Notes: generated by a model from the sequence alone, not told the origin. Shown: positions 7,504 through 16,446, counted from the first letter of the stretch. The stretch is 64,000 nucleotides of DNA from Microbispora oryzae (GCF_017896165.1 NZ_JAFCNB010000006.1:62001-126000); one strand, 5' to 3'. A program made the numbers and translations.

Positions 7504-8577
7504 TCAGGAGCTCGGAACCGTGATCTTTCCGTCGATGATCTGCTGCTTGTAATCGTCGATCTTCGACTTGATGTCGTCGACCTTCCCGCCGGTCGTGGAG
7601 TAGTCCACGCCGCCCGCCTTGAGGTCGTAGACCGTCGGGCCGGCCTTGACCGTGCCGTCCACGTAGTTCTTCAGGAAGTCGAAGACCGCGACGTCCACCT
7701 TCTTGAGCATCGAGGTGATGATGACGTCCTTGACGTTGGCGTACGCCGGGAGGGCCGCCTGGTCGGAGTCGACGCCGATGGCCATCCCGCCCGCGGCCTT
7801 CGCGGCGTCGAACACGCCGCCGCCGGAGCCGCCCGCGGCCTGGTAGACGACGTCCGCGCCGGCGTCGTACATGCCCTGCGCGGCGGTCTTGCCCTTGGCC
7901 GGGTCGCCGAAGCCGCTCATGTCCGGGGGCTGGCTGAGGTACTTGGTCTGGATCTTGATGCTCGGCTTGGCGGCCTTGGCGCCGGCCTCGAAGCCCGCCT
8001 CGAACTTGTGGATCAGGGGAACGTCCACACCGCCGACGAAGCCGATGTTGTCCTTGGTGGACTTGAGCGCCGCGGCCACGCCCACGAGGAACGAGCCCTG
8101 CTCCTCGGCGAAGAGCAGGTTGGAGATGTTCGCGCCCTCCACCGGGTCGTCGACGATCGCGAACTTGGTGTTGGGGAAGTCCTTGGCGACCTTCCCAAGG
8201 GGACCGGAGTAGGCGAAGCCGATCGCGATCACGGGGTTGTAACCGCCCTGCGCCAGCAGGCGCAGCCGCTGCTCCTTCTGGGCGTCGGTCTCGCCCTGGG
8301 TCGCCTCGAGCTCCTGAGCCTTGCCGAGCTTGAGGTCCGCCACGGCCTTGTCGAGGCCCGCGCCTGCGGCGTCGTTGAAGGAGCCGTCGCCGCGGCCGCC
8401 GATGTCGTAGGCCAGGCCGACCTTCACCTGGGCGGCCCCGCCCGCACCCGCTCCCTGCGACGCCGCGCCGGTCGCCGACGCCTTGGTGTCGTCGCTACCC
8501 CCACACGCGGCGGCGGCCATGAGCAAGGCGCCCGCGGTTGTCGCGGCCGCCAGTTTGCTAACTCGATTGCGGAGCAA
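7504..8577 (-). CDS. BMP family nucleoside-binding lipoprotein (copy 1)
   Basis: Extracytoplasmic solute-binding lipoprotein that delivers nucleosides to the ABC permeases. 357 residues: signal peptide of about 23 residues ending in the lipobox AAAC (lipid-modified Cys), then the BMP/PnrA domain with GLAYDIGGRGDGSFNDAA, LFAEEQGSFLVGVAAAL and AIGVDSDQA. The TTG at 8577 is preceded by GGAAGGGGAG and gives a normal signal peptide; upstream in-frame codons would add about 39 Arg-rich residues unlike a leader. It lies 97 nt upstream of the ATPase and has its own predicted promoter. It is about 60% similar by eye to the next gene, a tandem duplicate. Confidence 0.93.
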   Translation of the reverse strand: MLRNRVSKLAAATTAGALLMAAAACGGSDDTKASATGAASQGAGAGGAAQVKVGLAYDIGGRGDGSFNDAAGAGLDKAVADLKLGKAQELEATQGETDAQKEQRLRLLAQGGYNPVIAIGFAYSGPLGKVAKDFPNTKFAIVDDPVEGANISNLLFAEEQGSFLVGVAAALKSTKDNIGFVGGVDVPLIHKFEAGFEAGAKAAKPSIKIQTKYLSQPPDMSGFGDPAKGKTAAQGMYDAGADVVYQAAGGSGGGVFDAAKAAGGMAIGVDSDQAALPAYANVKDVIITSMLKKVDVAVFDFLKNYVDGTVKAGPTVYDLKAGGVDYSTTGGKVDDIKSKIDDYKQQIIDGKITVPSS

Positions 8578-8655
8578 GGTGAGTACTCCCCTTCCGTGTG
8601 CCCGCCGTCCAACTCTCGTCGCACGCACGCAGGAACGCACGGCAACCCTGCACGG

Positions 8656-8684
8656 AAGATAGTTGTTTGACCTGCATAGACCAA
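8656..8684 (-). promoter_or_regulatory. Predicted promoter of BMP copy 1
   Basis: On the minus strand TTGGTC (8684-8679) and TATCTT (8661-8656) are 17 bp apart in the 168-bp gap between the two BMP genes. A GTTTG/CAAAC inverted repeat at 8665-8686 overlaps it and may be an operator. This would let copy 1 and the downstream transporter be expressed separately from copy 2. Confidence 0.4.
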
Positions 8685-8745
8685 ACCCGCACACCAGTCC
8701 GCAACATGTCCGTTATGTAGCCCTCGCTTCCCCGTGACCAGGCGC

Positions 8746-9774
8746 TCAACCTGGGGAAACCTTGATCTTGCCGATAATGATCTCTTGCTTGAGCTGTTCG
8801 AGCTTCGGCTGGATGTCCTTGATGTGCCCGCCGGTGCTGGAGTAGTCGACACCGCCGAGCTTCAGGTCGTAGACGGACGGACCGCTCGCGACCGTGCCGT
8901 CCATGAGGGCGGCGATGTAGTCGTAGACGGCGACGTCCACCCGCTTGATCATGCTGGTGAGGATCAGGTCACGTACGGCCGGGTCCGCCGTCTTGGCCTG
9001 GTCGGAGTCCACCCCGATGGCCCATCTGCCGGCGTCCTTGGCCGCCTGGAACACCCCCGCCCCGGAGGCCCCCGCCGCCTGGTAGACCACGTCGGCCCCC
9101 CCGTCGTACATGGCCTTGGCCGCCTGCCTGGCCTTGGCCGGATTGTCGAAGCCGGTGAGATCGGGCGGCCGGGTGAGGTAGGCGACCCGGACCTTCGCCT
9201 TCGGGTTCATGTACTTCACGCCCTGCCGATACCCCGCCTCGAACTTCTTGATCAACGGTGACTGCACGCCGCCGACGAAGCCGACGTCCCCCGTCTTCGA
9301 CTTCATCGCGGCCGCCGCGCCGACCAGGAACGAGCCCTGCTCCTCCGCGAACAGCAGGTTCGCCACGTTGGGCCCGCTCGCCGCTCTGTCGTCGATGATC
9401 GCGAACTTGGTGTGGGGATAACGCGGGGCCACCGTGCGGACGGCGTCCGAGTAGGCGTATCCGACGGCGATGACCGGGCTGTATCCGTTCTCCGCCAGCG
9501 TCTGGAGGCGCTGCTGCTTGCTGCTGAGCGGCTCGCCCGGCTGGGCCTCGAACTCCTTGATCTGGAGCAGCCCGAGGCTGCGCCGCACCTCGTCGAGCCC
9601 GTCCGCCGCCGCGTCGTTGAACGATTGGTCGCCCCGGCCCCCGATGTCGTACGCGAGCCCGACGCGGAGGCTCTTCGCGTAGTCGGTCTCGATCGTGGCG
9701 CCCGTGCCCGGGACCCTGCCGCAAGAGGCGGTCACCAGGGCGACACCCGCCAACACCATCGCGATCGACCGCAC
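8746..9774 (-). CDS. BMP family nucleoside-binding lipoprotein (copy 2)
   Basis: Second solute-binding lipoprotein, 342 residues. Signal peptide MRSIAMVLAGVALVTASC ends in lipobox TASC. The BMP signatures are again GLAYDIGGRGDQSFNDAA, LFAEEQGSFLVGAAAAM and AIGVDSDQA. The GTG at 9774 follows GGGAGG by 4 nt. It has Arg/Lys-rich replacements and two deletions relative to copy 1, so ligand preference may have shifted. It is upstream of copy 1 on the same strand with a 168-nt gap. An inverted repeat CTTAC-GCCAA-GTAAG (9810-9824) lies in its upstream region. Confidence 0.92.
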   Translation of the reverse strand: MRSIAMVLAGVALVTASCGRVPGTGATIETDYAKSLRVGLAYDIGGRGDQSFNDAAADGLDEVRRSLGLLQIKEFEAQPGEPLSSKQQRLQTLAENGYSPVIAVGYAYSDAVRTVAPRYPHTKFAIIDDRAASGPNVANLLFAEEQGSFLVGAAAAMKSKTGDVGFVGGVQSPLIKKFEAGYRQGVKYMNPKAKVRVAYLTRPPDLTGFDNPAKARQAAKAMYDGGADVVYQAAGASGAGVFQAAKDAGRWAIGVDSDQAKTADPAVRDLILTSMIKRVDVAVYDYIAALMDGTVASGPSVYDLKLGGVDYSSTGGHIKDIQPKLEQLKQEIIIGKIKVSPG

Positions 9775-9809
9775 GAATCCTCCCTACCTTGGCCTGAGCC
9801 ACCACGCTA

Positions 9810-9824
9810 CTTACGCCAAGTAAG
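9810..9824. promoter_or_regulatory. Inverted repeat upstream of BMP copy 2, possible operator
   Basis: CTTAC-N5-GTAAG, 36 nt upstream of the GTG start of the second BMP gene. It is the only clear dyad in this 141-bp gap. Binding by a nucleoside-responsive repressor is a guess. Confidence 0.3.
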
Positions 9825-9915
9825 ACCGAACTCGTGAGGAATAAAACGTTCTTCCAAGTTTGTCGGCTTTTACCCCTTTACCGGATTCCTGTCAGGAGAA
9901 GGCTGGATATCTCGA

Positions 9916-11157
9916 TCAGTGCGTGCCGCCCCAGAGCGCTGTGAGTGCGGTGGCGGCCATGACCTTGACCCCGACCCCGATGGCCCGTTCGTCCACGTCG
10001 AACTCGGGCCGGTGGATGTCCACCTCGTCGATCGAGCCGGGGGCGCGGGTGCCCAGCCGCGCGAGCGCGCCCGGCACCGACTCGACGTACCAGGAGAAGT
10101 CCTCGCCGCCGAGGCTCTGCGGGGTGGGCACGGCGGCCGCCTCCCCGATGATCTGGGTGACCGCGTCGTGCAGCATCTGGATGCTGGTCGCCTCGTTGAC
10201 GGTCGGCGGGGTGCCGCGCCGGTAGTCGAGCTCCGCGTCGACGCCGTACGCGCCCGCGACCGAGTCGAGCAGCGACTTCAGCAGGTCGGGGGCCTGGTGC
10301 CAGGCCTCCTCGTCGAGCGACCTGACCGTGCCCTGGGCCATGCCCACGTCCGGGATGGTGTTGAACGACGAGCCCGCCGAGATCTGCCCCCACACCAGGC
10401 TGAGGCTCGACCGGGGGTCGACCCGCCGCGACAGGGCGGCCGGGAGCTCGGTGATGATCTTGCTGAGCGCGTACACGAGATCGACGGTCAGGTGCGGACG
10501 GGCGGTGTGACCCCCCGGTCCGGACACCCTGATCCGGAGGCTGTCGCACGAGCCGGTGATGGGGCCGGTCCGCAACCCGACGTGACCGACGTCGATCCGC
10601 GGGTCGCAGTGCACCGCGAAGATCCGGTCAACCTCGGTGAGGCCGCCGTCCCGCATGACCTCCAGCGCGCCGCCCGCGACCTCCTCGGCCGGCTGGAAGA
10701 TCAGCCGCACCCGTCCGGGCAGCGCGCCCGCGTCCGCCTGCGACGCCAGGAACAGCCCGGCGCCGAGGACGACGGCCGTGTGCACGTCGTGGCCGCAGGC
10801 GTGGCAGGCGCCCGGATTGGTCGAGCGGTACGGAACGTCCTTCTCGTCGTCCATCGGCAGCGCGTCGATGTCGGCGCGCAGCGCGACCGTCGGACCTTCG
10901 CCCCGGCCGATGTCGGCCCACATGCCCGTGCCACGGGAGAGCAGGCGTGGGGTGAGGCCCGCGTCCGTCAGCCGTTCAGCGATCTTCTCGGTGGTTCGGT
11001 GCTCGCTGAAGGCGGTCTCCGGATGCGCGTGGACATCACGCCGGAACTCGATCAGCTCATCGCCCCGCTCGCGAAGGAACTCCGCCAGCTGACCGGCCAG
11101 GTCGCCCCCTCCGGGCTGGGCCGAGTCCGGCAGTGCGAGCTTCGATGAGGTGGCCAC
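9916..11157 (-). CDS. M20 family amidohydrolase (peptidase M20D type)
   Basis: Zinc-dependent hydrolase that removes acyl or amino-acid groups from amides (hippurate/IAA-amide hydrolase group). 413 residues. Metal ligands are visible in CHACGHDVH (about 118-126), the E-E pair in FQPAEEVAGG, and the late H in SLGGEDFSWY. The small dimerisation domain lies between about 200 and 310 (SGPGGHTARPHLTVDLVYAL). GTG at 11157 follows GAAGGGAAC. It sits just upstream of the BMP operon on the same strand, 141 nt away, as often seen in actinobacteria. The true substrate is unknown. Confidence 0.88.
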   Translation of the reverse strand: MATSSKLALPDSAQPGGGDLAGQLAEFLRERGDELIEFRRDVHAHPETAFSEHRTTEKIAERLTDAGLTPRLLSRGTGMWADIGRGEGPTVALRADIDALPMDDEKDVPYRSTNPGACHACGHDVHTAVVLGAGLFLASQADAGALPGRVRLIFQPAEEVAGGALEVMRDGGLTEVDRIFAVHCDPRIDVGHVGLRTGPITGSCDSLRIRVSGPGGHTARPHLTVDLVYALSKIITELPAALSRRVDPRSSLSLVWGQISAGSSFNTIPDVGMAQGTVRSLDEEAWHQAPDLLKSLLDSVAGAYGVDAELDYRRGTPPTVNEATSIQMLHDAVTQIIGEAAAVPTPQSLGGEDFSWYVESVPGALARLGTRAPGSIDEVDIHRPEFDVDERAIGVGVKVMAATALTALWGGTH

Positions 11158-11241
11158 GGGTAGTTCCCTTCTCCGGCGCCACCCCGCCCCGGGTACGCCG
11201 GATCATCAATGTTCAACTGGACGCGTCATGGCAAAGATCAA

Positions 11242-11279
11242 AAGGGTCGCGGGGCGTCGTCTCGCCACCACCGACCCTT
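11242..11279 (-). terminator. Rho-independent terminator of the YbdK-type ligase gene
   Basis: AAGGGTCG / CGACCCTT arms (8 bp) with an inner GGCG/CGCC pair. In the minus-strand direction the stem runs straight into TTTTGATC. It is about 119 nt after the ligase stop, in the 240-bp gap before the amidohydrolase, in which I see no gene. Confidence 0.6.
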
Positions 11280-11397
11280 CAATCACAATCCTTCCATGCC
11301 GCGACCTTCCCAGGCGGCGGATTGCCCAGTATTTACACCGGCGACCGCCTGTTGTCAGGAGCCGACCCAAATTCCCGGACAAATCATGACATCGTGA

Positions 11398-12570
11398 TCA
11401 AGTGCCCGTATGTTTGGTCGCTCCGTTGGGGTTCGACGTGACGAACCTGTCCTCCGCGAGCTCGATCACCGTCGCGTCGACCACATCCTGGAGAGTGCCC
11501 CCACCGGCGAGGATCGCCCGCTGGCGCTCGGCCGAACTCCCCTGTTCCAGCACGTCGGTGAGCACCGCCAGCTCCTCGGCGCAGCCCAGGCGCTCGGCGA
11601 CGGGTTCGAGTTCACGCTGGAGTTCATACAATACGTCGCGCATCGGCGCGGTGGAGCCGTGGTCGTCCGTGATGACGTCCGCGTCGAGCCCGTAGCGGGT
11701 CGCGCGCCACTTGTTGTCGCGCACGACCCACGCCGCCGGATGCGGCAGCTTGTAGCCGCGGTCGATCTGCTGGTCGAACTGCTGCACCAGGCACTGGGAG
11801 AGGGCGGCGACCATGCCGACCTCCCGGGGCGTGGGGATCCCGTCGAACATGCGGACCTCGATCGTGCCGAAGTCGGGGTGGGGCCGGATGTCCCACCACA
11901 CCTCCTTGATGCTCTTGATCGTGCCCGCCCGGCGCAGCGTGTCCATGTACTCCTCGAACTCGGCCCAGTCGGTGAGCAGGTGCGGCGGCCCCGCCGTGGG
12001 CAGCGCCCCGAACACGATCGCCCTGCTGGACGCGAGCCCGGTGTCCTGCCCGCCCCAGTAGGGGCTGGAGGACGTCAGCGCGAGGAAGTGGGGAAGGTGG
12101 GCGGCGAGCGCGTTGACGATCGGGATCACCTTGTCGCGGTCGGTCACGCCGACGTGGACGTGCACGCCGAAGGTCTGGATCCGCCAGGCGAGCCACTGCA
12201 TCTCCTCGACCAGCTCGGTGTAGCGCTGGACCGGCGCGTAGACCGCGTCCCGCCAGTCGCTGATCGGGTGGGTGCCCGTGCACGCCAGCGACATCCCGCG
12301 CGGCTCGACGGCCTCCCGCAGCCGCCCGATGCTCCGCTTCAGGTCCTGCACGGCCTCCGCGACGGTGTGGCAGACGTCGGTGACGATCTCGATCTGGGAC
12401 TGCATCAGCTCGTGCATGGCCTTGGGCCGCTGGCTCTCGCTCAGGTCCGGCACCGCGGCGAGGACGTCTCTGGCGTCCTGGCGGAGAAGGCGCGTGTGCC
12501 TGTCGACAAGCTGGAGCTCCCACTCCACACCCAGGGTCGCGCCGCGCGAGGGACTGAACTCGATCGCCAC
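11398..12570 (-). CDS. YbdK-type carboxylate-amine ligase (glutamate-cysteine ligase-like)
   Basis: ATP-grasp-like GCS2 family enzyme, 390 residues, forming a peptide-type bond between a carboxylate and an amine; YbdK of E. coli has weak glutamate-cysteine ligase activity. Family signatures are GVEWELQLVD near residue 14, MQSQIEIVTD, FGVHVHVGV and DIRPHPDFGTIEVRMFDG. The GTG at 12570 is 5-6 nt after GGAGG. It is co-directional with the small SCO4848-type gene 51 nt upstream and ends at a terminator. A second, larger GCS2-like ligase occurs at 48455-49915. Actinobacteria use mycothiol rather than glutathione, so the product is uncertain. Confidence 0.85.
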   Translation of the reverse strand: MAIEFSPSRGATLGVEWELQLVDRHTRLLRQDARDVLAAVPDLSESQRPKAMHELMQSQIEIVTDVCHTVAEAVQDLKRSIGRLREAVEPRGMSLACTGTHPISDWRDAVYAPVQRYTELVEEMQWLAWRIQTFGVHVHVGVTDRDKVIPIVNALAAHLPHFLALTSSSPYWGGQDTGLASSRAIVFGALPTAGPPHLLTDWAEFEEYMDTLRRAGTIKSIKEVWWDIRPHPDFGTIEVRMFDGIPTPREVGMVAALSQCLVQQFDQQIDRGYKLPHPAAWVVRDNKWRATRYGLDADVITDDHGSTAPMRDVLYELQRELEPVAERLGCAEELAVLTDVLEQGSSAERQRAILAGGGTLQDVVDATVIELAEDRFVTSNPNGATKHTGT

Positions 12571-12621
12571 CGCATGCCTCCATCACATCCGCGTGCACAT
12601 CCGCGTGCAAAGACTTGGCGA

Positions 12622-12828
12622 CTAAGCCCTACCCGCCTTCAGTCCCCGCACGCCCACCAGCGCGAGCACGACGGCCAGCACGATGTTGACGACGATCAGC
12701 ACGCCGTGCACGACATAGAAGGCCGTGGGATGACCGTCGCTCAGGTTGAAGCCGAGCGAGATCCACTCAAAGATCATGAAAGCGGCGAGGGCCAGGAGAA
12801 AGGCCGATACACGTCTCGTCATGCTCAC
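12622..12828 (-). CDS. Small membrane protein, SCO4848 type
   Basis: 68 residues with two hydrophobic helices (about 8-27 and 40-62) joined by a short loop NLSDGHPTAFYVVHG, ending in a basic tail. It resembles the conserved actinobacterial SCO4848 membrane family, which in Streptomyces also lies beside a D,D-carboxypeptidase gene. It starts at GTG 12828 (or ATG two codons later). It is divergent from the carboxypeptidase and upstream of the YbdK-type ligase. Function unknown; the conserved neighbourhood hints at the cell envelope. Confidence 0.8.
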   Translation of the reverse strand: MSMTRRVSAFLLALAAFMIFEWISLGFNLSDGHPTAFYVVHGVLIVVNIVLAVVLALVGVRGLKAGRA

Positions 12829-12905
12829 AGTATCGGCCGGGTTGGAGCACGCGTGGTCCGGCGATCTTTGGGGGAAATGTCATCACATGCGAAGAGACCC
12901 GCGGC

Positions 12906-12911
12906 TAGGCT
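12906..12911 (+). promoter_or_regulatory. -10 box of a probable leaderless promoter for the D,D-carboxypeptidase
   Basis: TAGGCT ends 9 nt before the ATG at 12921, and there is no Shine-Dalgarno sequence in between. A leaderless mRNA is therefore likely, which supports 12921 as the true start and hence the repeat-rich N-terminus. Confidence 0.45.
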
Positions 12912-12920
12912 GAGCGACCT

Positions 12921-14249
12921 ATGGGGAGCACGCACGGAGTCGGCAGGCACGGAGTCGGCAAGCTCGTAGTCGCCGAGCACGGGGTGGGCAAGCACGTAGT
13001 CGCCGAGCACGGGGTGAGCGAGAACCGAGCCGGCACACACAGGACCGGCAAGCCGGGGACCGGCCGACGCGTGACCGGCCGGCGCAGGGCCCTCGGCGCC
13101 GCCGTTCTGGCGACGTCCACGATGACGTGGGGACTCATGACCACGGCGCTGGCCGGCGTCCCTCCGGCGCAGGCGTCCGGTCCGGCCCGGCTCGGCGCGC
13201 CGCCGGCCGACCGCGTCATCGGCGGTGAGCGTCTCGCCGGACGTGGCCTGATCGCCCCCCAGGGCGTGCCCGCGCCGCCCAAGACCGAGGCGTCCGCGTT
13301 CCTCATCGCGGACGCCGACACCGGGGCGGTACTCGCGGCGAAGGACCCGCACGGGCACTACATGCCGGCCAGCACGCTCAAGACGCTCACCGCCGTGACT
13401 CTGATCCCCAAACTCGACAAGGACCGCGTGATCAAGCCGAGCAAGTGGGCGTGCGACGAGGAGGGCAGCGCGGTCGGCCTGGTGCCCAAGCCGATCTACA
13501 AGGTTCACGACCTCATGCGGGCCCTGCTCATGGTCTCCGGCAACGACGCGGCCGACGCCCTCGCCGAGGCCAACGGCAGCCTGCGCGAGACGCTGGCCGA
13601 CATGAACGAGCGGGCCCGCCAGCTCCAGGCGTACGACACCGTGGCGAAGTCGCCGAACGGCCTCGACCGGCCCGGCCAGCGCAGCTCCCCCTACGACCTG
13701 GCGCTGATCGCCAGGGCCGGGCTCGCGATGCCCGACTTCCGGGAGTACATCAGCACGAAGACGGCCGACTTCCCCGCGCCCAAGGGTCACTACGAGATCG
13801 CCAACCACAACAAGCTGCTCGGCCGCTACAAGGGCATGATGGGCGTCAAGAACGGCTGGACGACGAAGGCGCTCGGCAGCTTCGTCGGCGCCGCGAAGCG
13901 CGACGGCCACACGATCATCGTGGTGATCATGCATCACCCGGGCGGCTTCTGGGAGGAGGTCGCGAAGCTTCTCGACTGGGGCTTCGAGGTGCGCGGCAAG
14001 GCGGCGCCCGTGGGCGAACTGGTGGGGCCCGCGCCCTCGCCGACCCCGTCGCCGCCCGCCGGGGCCGTACGCGCGGGCGGCACTCCGGCCCCTCCGGGTG
14101 CGGCGCGGAACGCCGGAGGCGCCGGGAAGAGCGCCTGGCAGGGGGCGGCGCCGGGGGTGGCCGCGGCCGTGCTCGGCGCGGGCGTCGCGGGCGGCGTCGC
14201 CCTCCTCATGTACGGCAGGCTCCGCAGGAGACGCCGCGACGAGGAGTGA
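12921..14249 (+). CDS. D-alanyl-D-alanine carboxypeptidase (serine type, S11)
   Basis: Penicillin-binding protein that trims the terminal D-Ala from peptidoglycan stem peptides outside the cell. 442 residues. Catalytic motifs are S151-T-L-K154, S206-G-N and K310-N-G (KTG variant). A signal/anchor segment lies near 57-80 after RRVTGRRRALG, and a second hydrophobic helix near 402-424 with a basic tail anchors the C-terminus, after a Pro-rich linker. The N-terminal about 50 residues are unusual: His/Gly/Val repeats from two near-identical 30-bp units. If translation began at the GTG near 13071, the repeat would be untranslated. Convergent with yihY. Confidence 0.9.
   Translation: MGSTHGVGRHGVGKLVVAEHGVGKHVVAEHGVSENRAGTHRTGKPGTGRRVTGRRRALGAAVLATSTMTWGLMTTALAGVPPAQASGPARLGAPPADRVIGGERLAGRGLIAPQGVPAPPKTEASAFLIADADTGAVLAAKDPHGHYMPASTLKTLTAVTLIPKLDKDRVIKPSKWACDEEGSAVGLVPKPIYKVHDLMRALLMVSGNDAADALAEANGSLRETLADMNERARQLQAYDTVAKSPNGLDRPGQRSSPYDLALIARAGLAMPDFREYISTKTADFPAPKGHYEIANHNKLLGRYKGMMGVKNGWTTKALGSFVGAAKRDGHTIIVVIMHHPGGFWEEVAKLLDWGFEVRGKAAPVGELVGPAPSPTPSPPAGAVRAGGTPAPPGAARNAGGAGKSAWQGAAPGVAAAVLGAGVAGGVALLMYGRLRRRRRDEE
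12954..13013 (+). repeat. 30-bp tandem repeat at the 5' end of the carboxypeptidase gene
   Basis: Two 30-bp units differ at only a few positions, with a partial third copy and two preceding 15-bp units (GCACGGAGTCGGCAG-like). In frame they encode VGK-x-VVAEHG repeats. Confidence 0.85.
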
Positions 14250-14284
14250 CCGGCTCCCCGGGCCGCCGTCTCACGGATCTCCTG

Positions 14285-14359
14285 GTCACAGGCTTACACG
14301 TCACAGGCTTATGGGCCCCAGGGTCACGGGCCACAGGGTTACGGGTCACAGGGTCACGG
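14285..14359. repeat. 15-bp tandem repeat between convergent genes
   Basis: Five consecutive units resembling GTCACAGGGTCACGG fill the gap between the carboxypeptidase stop (14249) and the YihY stop (14354); the last unit overlaps the end of the YihY gene. Units diverge in pairs. No terminator-like hairpin is obvious nearby. Confidence 0.85.
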
Positions 14360-15301
14360 GCCTCCGCCGGGCAGGGCGGGAGACGGCAGCGGCGTCGGCT
14401 CCGGGGGCGGGCCCATGGTCGCGGTCGCGGTCCAGGCCGCCGTGTAGAGGATCACCCGCGACGACAGGTTGATCCACACCAGCAGGCCGACCACCACGGC
14501 GAACGTGCCGTACACGGGATTGCGCAGCGTGGCGCCCAGGATCAGGGCGGCGAGCTGCTTGAGCAGGCCGAACAGGACCGCTCCGAGCAGCGCGCCGCGG
14601 AACACCACCCGGAACGGCTGACCCGGATGGGCCAGCCAGCCCAGCATCACGAGGAAGAGCGACACGTCGGCCACGAGGCTGGCCCCGATCCCGGCACACC
14701 ACACCGAGAAGCCCGCCAGGCTGGAGCTGCCCAGGCCGAGCCATCCGGTCACCATGCTGGTCGCGCCGGTCGCGAATCCACCCGCGAGCACCGAGGCCAG
14801 CAGGACGACGCCCATGAGCACGAGCGCGACGAGATCGCGCAGCTTGCCCACGAAGTAGTTCGTCGGCGGCTCGCAGGTCATCCAGATCGTGCGCAGCGCG
14901 TCGCGGAGCGCGTTCATCGCGCCCAGGCCCGCGTAGAGCAGGCCGAACAGGCCGAGCACACCCGCACGGACCCGCACGTCGGCGAGCTGGTCGATTCGCA
15001 GCTTCCCGGCGAGCCCGGGGAGCTGTGCGTTGACCGCCTTGACTATCGTGCCGATGGCGTCCGGGTAGACGGTCGTGACCAGCACGAACGCCAGGGCGAC
15101 CACCGGGAAGAAGGACAGGAACGCGAAGTAGGTGAACGCCCCGGCCAGCCGGTCACCCGACTGCACCTGGTAGCGCTGCACCGTGCGGACGAGGTGATCC
15201 AACCAGCGGAATCGGACCCGGTCCCGCTCAAGCCGCCTCCGCCCCCACGCCCTGACCGCGTCGACACGACGGCTGACCCGCTCGATCAGGACGATTCCCA
15301 T
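14354..15301 (-). CDS. YihY/BrkB family inner-membrane protein
   Basis: 315 residues with six predicted helices and the family pattern: SGDRLAGAFTYFAFLSFFPVVALAFV near residues 48-74, a central GLLYAGLGAMNALRDALRTIW, and VVVGLLVWINLSSRVILYTAAW near the end. The family was once called ribonuclease BN by mistake; its function is unknown and transport or envelope roles are suspected. The Pro-rich tail (PPPEPTPLPSPALPGGGP) is encoded partly by the neighbouring repeat region. It lies 45 nt downstream of trpS on the same strand, so co-transcription is likely. Confidence 0.88.
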   Translation of the reverse strand: MGIVLIERVSRRVDAVRAWGRRRLERDRVRFRWLDHLVRTVQRYQVQSGDRLAGAFTYFAFLSFFPVVALAFVLVTTVYPDAIGTIVKAVNAQLPGLAGKLRIDQLADVRVRAGVLGLFGLLYAGLGAMNALRDALRTIWMTCEPPTNYFVGKLRDLVALVLMGVVLLASVLAGGFATGATSMVTGWLGLGSSSLAGFSVWCAGIGASLVADVSLFLVMLGWLAHPGQPFRVVFRGALLGAVLFGLLKQLAALILGATLRNPVYGTFAVVVGLLVWINLSSRVILYTAAWTATATMGPPPEPTPLPSPALPGGGP

Positions 15302-15346
15302 CGCCGACCACTACCCTCGTCCAGGCCGCCCGACGCGCGGGAACGG

Positions 15347-16360
15347 TCAGCCGATCGGCGGCGAGGGAAGCAGTCCGATCCGGTCGCGGACCTGCGCCAT
15401 CGTCTGGCGGGCCACCTCGCGGGCCCGGCCGGCGCCGGCCGCGAGCATCCGGTCGAGCTCGGCCTCGTCGGCGAGCAGCTTCTCGGTCCGCTCCCTGATC
15501 GGGGCGAACGTGTCGATCACGACCTCGGCGACCTCCTTCTTGAAGGTCCCGTATCCCTGCCCGGCGAACTTCGCCTCCAGCTCGGGGATCGGCACGCCCG
15601 ACAGGGCGGAGTGGATCCGCAGCAGGTTGGTGACGCCCGGCTTGTTCTCCTCGTCGGCCACCACCTCGGAGCCGGTGTCCGTGACCGCGCGCATGATCTT
15701 CTTGCGCAGCGCGCCCGGCTCCTCCAGCACGTCGATGATGCCCTGCGGGCTCGACGACGACTTGGACATCTTGGCCGTCGGGTCCTGGAGGTCGGTGATC
15801 TTCTCGACCTCCTTCAGGATGTACGGGTTCGGCACCGTGAAGGTCTGCCCGTAGCGGGTGTTGAACCGCTGGGCCAGGTCGCGGCTGAGCTCCAGGTGCT
15901 GCTTCTGGTCGACGCCCACCGGCACCTGGTCGGCCTGGTAGATCAGGATGTCGGCCGCCTGGAGGATCGGGTAGGTGAACAGGCCGACGCTGGCCGACCC
16001 CTCGCCGTACCGGGCGGACTTGTCCTTGAACTGGGTCATCCGGCCGGCCTCGCCCATGCCGGTCTGGCAGATCAGATACCAGGCGAGCTCACTGTGCTCC
16101 CGCACGTGGCTCTGCACGAAGACGGACGAACGCTCCGGGTCGAGCCCCGCGCCGAAGAGCTGGGCGGCGGCGACCCTGGTGCGCCGGCGCAGCTCCTCCG
16201 GCTTCGGGGCGACCGTCAGCGCGTGCAGGTCGGCGATGAAGTAGAACGCCTCGTGCGTCTCCTGCAGGGCGACGTACTGACGCACCGCGCCGAGGTAGTT
16301 GCCCAGATGGAAGGAGTCGGCGGTGGGCTGGATGCCGGACAGAACACGAGGACGCGCCAT
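15347..16360 (-). CDS. trpS: Tryptophanyl-tRNA synthetase
   Basis: Class I aminoacyl-tRNA synthetase charging tRNA-Trp. 337 residues, the bacterial length. The HIGH motif appears as SFHLGNY (about 16-22) and KMSKS as AKMSKSSSS near residue 197. The ATG at 16360 gives the normal N-terminus [16 protein letters not shown]. An in-frame extension to 16441 would add 27 atypical residues. It is preceded by the CNNM gene's end 86 nt upstream and followed by yihY. No T-box or tRNA-like leader was seen in the short upstream gap. Confidence 0.96.
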   Translation of the reverse strand: MARPRVLSGIQPTADSFHLGNYLGAVRQYVALQETHEAFYFIADLHALTVAPKPEELRRRTRVAAAQLFGAGLDPERSSVFVQSHVREHSELAWYLICQTGMGEAGRMTQFKDKSARYGEGSASVGLFTYPILQAADILIYQADQVPVGVDQKQHLELSRDLAQRFNTRYGQTFTVPNPYILKEVEKITDLQDPTAKMSKSSSSPQGIIDVLEEPGALRKKIMRAVTDTGSEVVADEENKPGVTNLLRIHSALSGVPIPELEAKFAGQGYGTFKKEVAEVVIDTFAPIRERTEKLLADEAELDRMLAAGAGRAREVARQTMAQVRDRIGLLPSPPIG

Positions 16361-16446
16361 GACACGTAATTCTGTCAGGAGTTCTCCCCTGCCCGTGACA
16401 GGCGCCGCCCCGCGCGTCGGCGGGCGCGTCCGCCACGGCACCGCGG

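Noticed and set aside
15302-15346. A terminator or promoter between yihY and trpS
   Set aside because: Only 45 bp, no clear hairpin or boxes; the genes are probably co-transcribed.
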